Source: JAOUEA01 sp035550775 (GTDB lineage Bacteria; Actinomycetota; UBA4738; HRBIN12). From it: DNA of 19,681 nucleotides. The notes below the pieces were generated by a model that had not been told where the DNA came from, did not search any database, and saw only the letters and a program-made list of their open reading frames with translations. How positions within the stretch are numbered: position 1 is the first letter of the stretch; every line of letters starts with the position of its first letter. The stretch is from positions 1 through 19,681 of the forward strand of contig DASZOO010000223.1 of NCBI GenBank assembly GCA_035550775.1, given 5' to 3'. This document shows positions 14,841-19,681 of the stretch, piece by piece. The position numbers and the translations under genes are program-made.

Positions 14841-15695
14841 TCACACCCGCTCCACGTCGAACCCGGACGTTCGTACGAGGAGCGCCACCCTCCGCCACGC
14901 CGGGCCGGGGTCGGGCACGAGCTGACCTGGCCCGGGGAACGCGAGCACCGCCGGGCCCGCACCCGATACGCAGGCCGCCACGCCGGCGTCGAGGACCGCG
15001 TCGAGGACGTCGCGGACCGCCGGCACGAGCCCCAGTCGGACGTCCTGGTGCAGGCGATCTCGCAGTGCGTGGCCGAGCAGCGTCGGGTCCCGCGTCAACG
15101 CTTCCACCGCGAGCGCCGCGTGCGCCACGTTGTACACGGCGTCCGCCCGCGGCACGGTCGCCGGGAGCGCCGCTCGGGCCTCGTGCGTCGGCAGCGCGAT
15201 CTCCTCGGGCACCAGCAGCGTCGGCCGAAGATCCGGATGGGGGTCGAGACGGCGCACGAACCCCTCGGGCATCGCGATCGTGAACCCACCGAAACAGGCC
15301 GGCGCGGCGTTGTCCGGATGGCCCTCGATCGCCGTGGCGTGCGCGAACACCGAGCCCGGCGAGGGATCGTCACCGAGCAACGTCATCGCGATCGCCGCTC
15401 CGGCCACCACCGCCGCCGAGGACGAACCGAGCCCGCGGGCCAAGGGCACCCGGTTGACCGCGCGCATCGCGAACGCCGGCAGCGAGCGGGCGCCGGCGAC
15501 CCGCCGCATGGTGGCGTGGATCAGGTCTGAGCCGTCGAGCGGCAGGTCGTCCGCGCCCTCTCCTTCCCATGCGACGCCGCCGGCCCCCTCCGTGTCGACC
15601 ACGATCTCGTTGCAGAGCTCGAGCGCCAGCCCGAAGCAATCGAAGCCGGGGCCGAGGTTGGCCGAGGTTGCCGGCACGCGAACCGTGACACGCAT
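14841..15695 (-). CDS. thrB: Homoserine kinase
   Basis: GHMP-family kinase converting homoserine to O-phosphohomoserine, the substrate of ThrC. The 284-aa product starts VRVPATSANLGPGFDCFGLAL, a typical GHMP N terminus. It has the ATP-binding glycine/serine loop PLARGLGSSSAAVVAG, EGHPDNAAPACFGG, and a C-terminal CVSGAGPAVLAF motif. It lies 28 nt after the thrC stop and ends 7 nt from the convergent marP-like gene, leaving no room for a separate terminator, so transcription probably ends within or past the neighbouring coding sequence. The Shine-Dalgarno is weak. Order hom-thrC-thrB matches Mycobacterium. Confidence 0.96.
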   Translation of the reverse strand: MRVTVRVPATSANLGPGFDCFGLALELCNEIVVDTEGAGGVAWEGEGADDLPLDGSDLIHATMRRVAGARSLPAFAMRAVNRVPLARGLGSSSAAVVAGAAIAMTLLGDDPSPGSVFAHATAIEGHPDNAAPACFGGFTIAMPEGFVRRLDPHPDLRPTLLVPEEIALPTHEARAALPATVPRADAVYNVAHAALAVEALTRDPTLLGHALRDRLHQDVRLGLVPAVRDVLDAVLDAGVAACVSGAGPAVLAFPGPGQLVPDPGPAWRRVALLVRTSGFDVERV

Positions 15696-15723
15696 CGGGC
15701 GAGCCTACCGCGGCCCCCGTGAG

Positions 15724-16812
15724 CTACAGACCGAGCTCGGCCGCCACCGTCTCGGCGTCGGGCGGCACGGCCGCCGGGTGCGCGGCGCCCGCGATCGCCC
15801 ACTCGGGGTCCTTCAGCCCATGACCCGTCAGGATGCACACGACGGTCCCCCCGCGGGGCAGCTCCCCCTCGGCGTGCAGGTGCAGAAGGCCGGCGACGCT
15901 GGCGGCGCTCGCCGGCTCGGCGAAGAGCCCTTCGCGGGCGACCCGGCGGTAGGCGGCCAGGATCTCCCGATCGGTGACGGCGTCGATTCGTCCCTCCGAT
16001 TCGCGCGCGGCGGCCACCGCCTCGTCCCACGACGCAGGGTTGCCGATCCGGATCGCCGTTGCGATCGTCTGCGGGTCCTTGACGGGCTCTCCCCGGACGA
16101 TGGGCGCGGCCCCCTGCGCCTGGAACCCCATGAGCCGCGGAGGCTCGACGATCACGCCGTCGGTCAGATACTCGGAGTACCCGATCCAGTGGCTCGAGAT
16201 GTTCCCGGCGTTGCCCACCGGCACGCAGTGCAGGTCGGGGGCGCGACCGATCGCGTCGACGATCTCGAACGCACAGGTCTTCTGCCCCTGCAGCCGGTAG
16301 GGGTTCACGCTGTTCACGAGGGTGACCGGGAACCGATCCGCCAGGTCCTTCGCGAGCTCCAGGGAGTCGTCGAAGTTCCCCTCGACCTCGAGCACCCGCG
16401 CGCCGTGCACGAGCGTCTGCGCCATCTTCCCGACCGCGACCTTCCCCTTGGGAACGAGCACGGCGCACGTCAACCCGGCCTTCGCGGCGTAGGCCGCCGC
16501 CGCCGCGCTCGTGTTCCCCGTCGAGGCGCACACGACGGCCTTCGCGCCCTCCTCGAGCGCCTTCGAGATCGCGAGCGTCATGCCGCGGTCCTTGAACGAC
16601 CCGGTGGGGTTCGCCCCGTCGAACTTCAACCAGACCTCGCACTCGGTCTCGTCGCTGAGGGGGCCGGATCGAACGAGCGGGGTGCCGCCTTCGAGCAGGG
16701 TCACCACAGGGGTCGCGTCGCTCACGGGCAGACGCTCCCGATACTCCTCGATCACCCCGCGCCACTGGTGCGCTCCCGCGGCGGCGCCGGGCATCGAGGA
16801 GTCGGCGGTCAC
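15724..16812 (-). CDS. thrC: Threonine synthase
   Basis: PLP enzyme converting O-phosphohomoserine to threonine plus phosphate. The 362-aa product is the short (Mycobacterium/Thermus-like) type. The PLP lysine is K74 in NPTGSFKDRGM. Other marks are CASTGNTSAAAAAYAAKAG, the PLP phosphate-binding PVGNAGNISSHW loop, and ILTGHGLKDPEW near the C terminus. The start is GTG 16812, overlapping the hom stop as GTGA and preceded by GGGGAGGAG. A methionine seven residues in (MPGAAAG) is an alternative without the coupling geometry. The frame is open well upstream, but that sequence is a shadow of hom. Confidence 0.96.
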   Translation of the reverse strand: MTADSSMPGAAAGAHQWRGVIEEYRERLPVSDATPVVTLLEGGTPLVRSGPLSDETECEVWLKFDGANPTGSFKDRGMTLAISKALEEGAKAVVCASTGNTSAAAAAYAAKAGLTCAVLVPKGKVAVGKMAQTLVHGARVLEVEGNFDDSLELAKDLADRFPVTLVNSVNPYRLQGQKTCAFEIVDAIGRAPDLHCVPVGNAGNISSHWIGYSEYLTDGVIVEPPRLMGFQAQGAAPIVRGEPVKDPQTIATAIRIGNPASWDEAVAAARESEGRIDAVTDREILAAYRRVAREGLFAEPASAASVAGLLHLHAEGELPRGGTVVCILTGHGLKDPEWAIAGAAHPAAVPPDAETVAAELGL

Positions 16813-18101
16813 GGCTCCTCCCCTTCCACCCGAAGCACGCTCGCCACCGACCGCACGGCCGGCGACTCGCGCAGCTCCTGCAGCGTCTTCTGCAGGGGAC
16901 CCTCCTGGGCCCGGTGCGTGATCAGCACCAGCGTCGCCTCGTCGCCGAACCCCTCCTGCCAGACCCGCTCGATCGAGACGCCGTTGTGCCCGAAATCGCC
17001 CGCGATCTCGGCCAGCACCCCGGGCCGGTCGGCGACGTGCAGGTTGATGTAGTACTGGCCCCGGGTGTCGTTCATCGGGCGGATCCGCCGGTGCGGAGCC
17101 GCGGCACGCCCCATCGCCCGACCCCCGGCGACGAGGTTGCGCGCCGCGGCCACGAGATCGCCCGCCACGGCGGTCGCGGTCGGATCCCCCCCCGCGCCGC
17201 GCCCGTAGAACATCAGCTGGCCGACCCTGTCGCCTTCGAGGAACACCGCGTTGAACGCATCGTGCACCGCTGCCAGGGGATGCACGGCGGGGATCATCGC
17301 CGGGTGGACCCGAGCGCTGATCGCCCCGTCGTCGAGCTCGGCGATCGCGAGCAGCTTCACCACGTAGCCCATTCGGGCCGCATCGGCGATGTCCTGGGCG
17401 GTCACCGTGGTGATGCCCTCGCGGTAGACGTCGGCGGCCACCACGCGAGCGTCGAACGCGATCGACGCCAGGATCGCGCATTTCGCGGCGGCGTCGGCGC
17501 CCTCGATGTCGGCGCTCGGGTCGGCCTCCGCGTACCCGAGCCGCTGGGCCTCCGCGAGCGCCTCGTCGAACGACGATCCCGACCGGGACATGCGGGTGAG
17601 AACGTAGTTCGTCGTGCCGTTCACGATGCCGAGCACCCGGGTGATGCGTTCCCCCGCGAGCGATTCCTTGAGCGGGCGGATGAGCGGGATGCCTCCGCCG
17701 ACGGACGCCTCGAAGAACAGGTCCCGTCCCGCGGCATCGGCGGCTGCGAACAGGTCCTGGCCGGCGTCGGCGAGCAGCTCCTTGTTGGCGGTGACCACCG
17801 ATTTCCCGGCGGCGAACGCACGGAGCAGGATCGAGCGCGCGGGCTCGATGCCCCCGAGCAGCTCGCACACGACGTCGACCTCCGGATCCTCCGCGACGTC
17901 GGCACCGTCGGTCGTGAACACCGATCGAGGCAACGGCAGCCCGCGATCGCGATCGGGATCACGCACCGCGACGCGCGTGATCTCGAGGCGGCAGCCCGCT
18001 CGCCTCTCGATGTCGTCGGCCTGCTCGTCGAGCAGTCGCGCGAGCGCGGCGCCGACCGTGCCGCACCCGAGCATGCCGATCCTGATGGTGCGCTCGTTCA
18101 T
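16809..18101 (-). CDS. hom: Homoserine dehydrogenase with C-terminal ACT domain
   Basis: NAD(P)-dependent reduction of aspartate semialdehyde to homoserine, the branch point to threonine and methionine. The 430-aa product has the Rossmann motif MLGCGTVGAALA at residues 9-20 and the VVTANKELLA region. The catalytic-domain signature GGGIPLIRPLKESLAGE is followed by GIVNGTTNYVL and GYAEADPSADIEG. An ACT domain ends the protein (about residues 350-430, YYINLHVADRPGVLAEIAG), the usual site of threonine feedback inhibition. It is the monofunctional form with no aspartate kinase fused. ATG 18101 overlaps the stop of the LysA-GNAT gene (ATGA); its own stop overlaps the thrC GTG. A single lysA-hom-thrC-thrB transcript is likely. 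Confidence 0.97.
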   Translation of the reverse strand: MNERTIRIGMLGCGTVGAALARLLDEQADDIERRAGCRLEITRVAVRDPDRDRGLPLPRSVFTTDGADVAEDPEVDVVCELLGGIEPARSILLRAFAAGKSVVTANKELLADAGQDLFAAADAAGRDLFFEASVGGGIPLIRPLKESLAGERITRVLGIVNGTTNYVLTRMSRSGSSFDEALAEAQRLGYAEADPSADIEGADAAAKCAILASIAFDARVVAADVYREGITTVTAQDIADAARMGYVVKLLAIAELDDGAISARVHPAMIPAVHPLAAVHDAFNAVFLEGDRVGQLMFYGRGAGGDPTATAVAGDLVAAARNLVAGGRAMGRAAAPHRRIRPMNDTRGQYYINLHVADRPGVLAEIAGDFGHNGVSIERVWQEGFGDEATLVLITHRAQEGPLQKTLQELRESPAVRSVASVLRVEGEEP

Positions 18102-19681
18102 GGCGTGTCCCCCGTGCCTGCACCGTCGTCGGCGCGATGCTCGTCGATCCAGGCCGCCATCAGTATCTCGTCCTCGTCACCGTAGGACTTGCGGGAATGG
18201 CGCGCGAGCCTGCCTTCCTCGACGAAGCCGAACTTGCGATAGAGCGCGATCGCGCCGACGTTGTGCGGGTAGACCGACAGCGCCACCTTGTCGACCCCGA
18301 CCGATCTGGCCCAGCGGATCGCCTCCGCCATCAGCGCGGTGCCGACGCCGCGACCGCGTGCCTCACTCGAGACCGCGATCCCGAGCGTCGCGACGTGCCT
18401 GGTGACCGGGTGGGTCTCGCGTTGCACGTAGACGTGCCCGACGACCTCGCCTCGGGGGTCGACCGCGACGATCTGCGCCTCGCGATCCGTCCATGGACGA
18501 CGGAACCTGCGCCGGTACTCGCGGACGGTCGCGGTGACGCGCTCGGTGCGGACGTGCCGGCCCTCCTCGACGATGGCGGTCCAGAACGCGAGGTAGGAGC
18601 GGGCGTCCTGCGGGCGGGCGGGGCGCACGGTGACCCCCCGGGGCGAGGGGGCCGGGGGCCTGCGCACCCTCCCGACCTCGAGCCGGTCCAGATCGGCCGC
18701 GTCCTCACGGCGGAGCCACGCCGTCGCCGCGTCGCCCCGGACCGATACGACGGCGAGGCGTCCGACCCGGTTGTAGGTGTTCGCGAGCGAGTACGTGTAG
18801 GCACCGGTCGCGGCGAACGCGAGGAGGTCGCCCGGCGCGGTCGAGACCGGCAGCGTCACGTCCTCGGCGAGCGTGTCTCCCGACTCGCAGTGCCGGCCGA
18901 CGACCGTGAACGTGGCCCCGCCCTCCGACGCGGTTCCTCCTCCCTGGGAGGGCGGCGTTTGCGGACGCGAGGCGAGCGCGACCGTGTACACGGCGTCGTA
19001 GAGCGCCGGACGGATGTTGTCGCTCATGCCTCCGTCCACCGCCAGGAGCCGCCGACGGCCCGAGGATCCCTCGACCGTCTTGGCCGCCACGATCCGGTAG
19101 AGGGTGACGCCCGTGTTCGCCACGACCCACCGGCCGGGCTCGACGACGAGCTCCGGCGTTGCGATCCCACGGCGCGCCGCGCCCTCGGCCAGACGCTCGC
19201 CGAGGACGGCGGCGAGAACCTCGGGCGCGAGCGGGGGCTCGTCGACGTAGCGCACGCCGAACCCTCCCCCCACGTCGACCGTCCGCAGCCGCACGCCGCC
19301 CCGCGCCTGCACCTCCGCCGCGAGGTCGAGCAGGGTGTCGAGCGTTCGAAGGTACGGCCCGGCGTCGAGCAGCTGCGAGCCGACGTGCGCGTGCACCCCC
19401 TCGACCCGAAGCCCGGGCAAGGTGTCCGCGTCGCAGAGTGCCTCGGCCGCCGAGGCCAGGGGTGTGCCGAACTTCGAGGCATCGTGACCGGTGGCGATCG
19501 CTTCGTGGGTCTCGACCTCCACCTCCGGGACGACGCGGAGCAGCACGGGCTGCACCCGCTCACGTCGCCGGGCGACGTCGTCCAGCCTGCGCAGTTCGTC
19601 GGGCCGGTCCGCGATCACGAGGCGCAACCCCGCGCCGATCGCGAGGTCGAGCTCATCGTCGGTCTTCGCGTTGCCGTGCAG
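18098..19681 (-). CDS. lysA: Diaminopimelate decarboxylase fused to a C-terminal GNAT acetyltransferase (partial, 5' end cut by window)
   Basis: The in-frame sequence runs from the window edge (LHGNAKTDDELDLAIGAG), so the first part with the PLP lysine is missing; 527 codons are visible. DAP decarboxylase marks are HVGSQL, VDVGGGFGVRY, EPGRWVVANTG, DGGMSDNIRPALY, the active-site Cys in RHCESGDTLAED and YSLANTYNRVGR, ending in RREDAADLDRLEVG. After a Pro-rich linker (PPAPSPRG, about 18634-18660) a full GNAT domain follows to the stop: TVRPARPQDA, acetyl-CoA loop EARGRGVGTALM, and NVGAIALYRKFGFVEEGRL. LysA makes lysine from meso-DAP; the GNAT substrate is unknown. No stop or frameshift separates the two halves. 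A Pro/Ser/Gly-rich insert precedes the Cys motif. The stop overlaps hom. Confidence 0.94.
   Translation of the reverse strand: MHGNAKTDDELDLAIGAGLRLVIADRPDELRRLDDVARRRERVQPVLLRVVPEVEVETHEAIATGHDASKFGTPLASAAEALCDADTLPGLRVEGVHAHVGSQLLDAGPYLRTLDTLLDLAAEVQARGGVRLRTVDVGGGFGVRYVDEPPLAPEVLAAVLGERLAEGAARRGIATPELVVEPGRWVVANTGVTLYRIVAAKTVEGSSGRRRLLAVDGGMSDNIRPALYDAVYTVALASRPQTPPSQGGGTASEGGATFTVVGRHCESGDTLAEDVTLPVSTAPGDLLAFAATGAYTYSLANTYNRVGRLAVVSVRGDAATAWLRREDAADLDRLEVGRVRRPPAPSPRGVTVRPARPQDARSYLAFWTAIVEEGRHVRTERVTATVREYRRRFRRPWTDREAQIVAVDPRGEVVGHVYVQRETHPVTRHVATLGIAVSSEARGRGVGTALMAEAIRWARSVGVDKVALSVYPHNVGAIALYRKFGFVEEGRLARHSRKSYGDEDEILMAAWIDEHRADDGAGTGDTP
18918..18955. repeat. REP-like inverted repeat within the lysA coding region
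   Basis: CCGCCCTCC (18918-18926) and GGAGGGCGG (18947-18955) are perfect 9-bp inverted arms. A nested inverted repeat, CCTCCC-T-GGGAGG (18939-18951), overlaps the right arm. On the minus strand the right side encodes TPPSQGGG, a peptide that often marks small palindromic elements read through inside genes. It corresponds to an insert before the CESGD motif relative to mycobacterial LysA as I remember it. Confidence 0.5.

Noticed and set aside
16914..18185. 423-codon plus-strand frame opposite hom
   Set aside because: Antisense shadow of hom; no recognisable domain.
18098..18640. Separate GNAT acetyltransferase gene starting at an internal GTG (18628)
   Set aside because: No stop codon separates it from lysA, no clear Shine-Dalgarno precedes the GTG, and a Pro-rich linker joins the domains, so a fusion is the simpler reading.
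1..19681. RNA genes, riboswitches, CRISPR arrays, insertion sequences, attachment sites
   Set aside because: None seen by eye: gaps are all under 150 nt, there is no transposase or integrase, no direct-repeat/spacer pattern, and no tRNA-like fold. The short glyA, lysA and hom upstream gaps visible here leave no room for a glycine, lysine or threonine leader element; the true lysA leader lies outside the window.

Overview
The window is very G+C-rich (about 70% by eye, not computed) and its gene order points to a bacterium of the phylum Actinomycetota, probably a deep or poorly cultivated class rather than a mycobacterium or streptomycete. The order lysA-hom-thrC-thrB ... rho-rpmE ... prfA-prmC-tsaC ... 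wecA follows the well-known Mycobacterium tuberculosis block Rv1293-Rv1302. The extra glyA, low-molecular-weight phosphatase and DUF1385 (YqhQ-like) genes recall the equivalent Bacillus region. GTG starts and 4-bp ATGA/GTGA start-stop overlaps are frequent. Nearly all genes lie on the minus strand, so transcription runs from high to low coordinates.

Right part (14841-19681, minus): an aspartate-family amino-acid operon. It holds lysA (5' end outside the window, fused in frame to a C-terminal GNAT acetyltransferase), hom, thrC and thrB. They are joined by ATGA, GTGA and a 28-nt gap. The operon converges on a single plus-strand gene (13661-14833) encoding a MarP-type protein: an N-terminal CvpA-like membrane domain and a periplasmic trypsin-like serine protease with a complete catalytic triad and two candidate disulfide cysteines.

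Middle part (9667-13575, minus): an accessory block that is absent between thrB and rho in M. tuberculosis. It reads metallophosphoesterase, cyclic 2,3-diphosphoglycerate synthetase (cpgS-like), 2-phosphoglycerate kinase (pgk2-like) and a short transaldolase. The kinase and synthetase catalyse the two steps from 2-phosphoglycerate to cyclic 2,3-diphosphoglycerate (cDPG), a solute characterised in methanogenic archaea. Finding both as overlapping neighbours in a bacterial genome, next to a candidate hydrolase, is the most interesting signal in the window.

Left part (1-9662, minus): a housekeeping block. rho, with an actinobacterial-type Arg-rich insertion and a 15-bp tandem repeat, starts 4 nt after the transaldolase. 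Then come rpmE, a DUF1385 membrane protein, a DivIVA-like coiled-coil protein, prfA, prmC, tsaC, a low-molecular-weight protein tyrosine phosphatase, glyA and a WecA/TagO-type undecaprenyl-phosphate sugar-1-phosphate transferase cut by the left edge. prfA/prmC/tsaC/phosphatase overlap start-to-stop (GTGA, GTGA, ATGA). The block covers transcription termination, a ribosomal protein, translation release and release-factor methylation, t6A tRNA modification, one-carbon metabolism and cell-envelope assembly.

No rRNA, tRNA, CRISPR array, insertion sequence or integrase was seen. No stretch over 150 nt lacks a gene.
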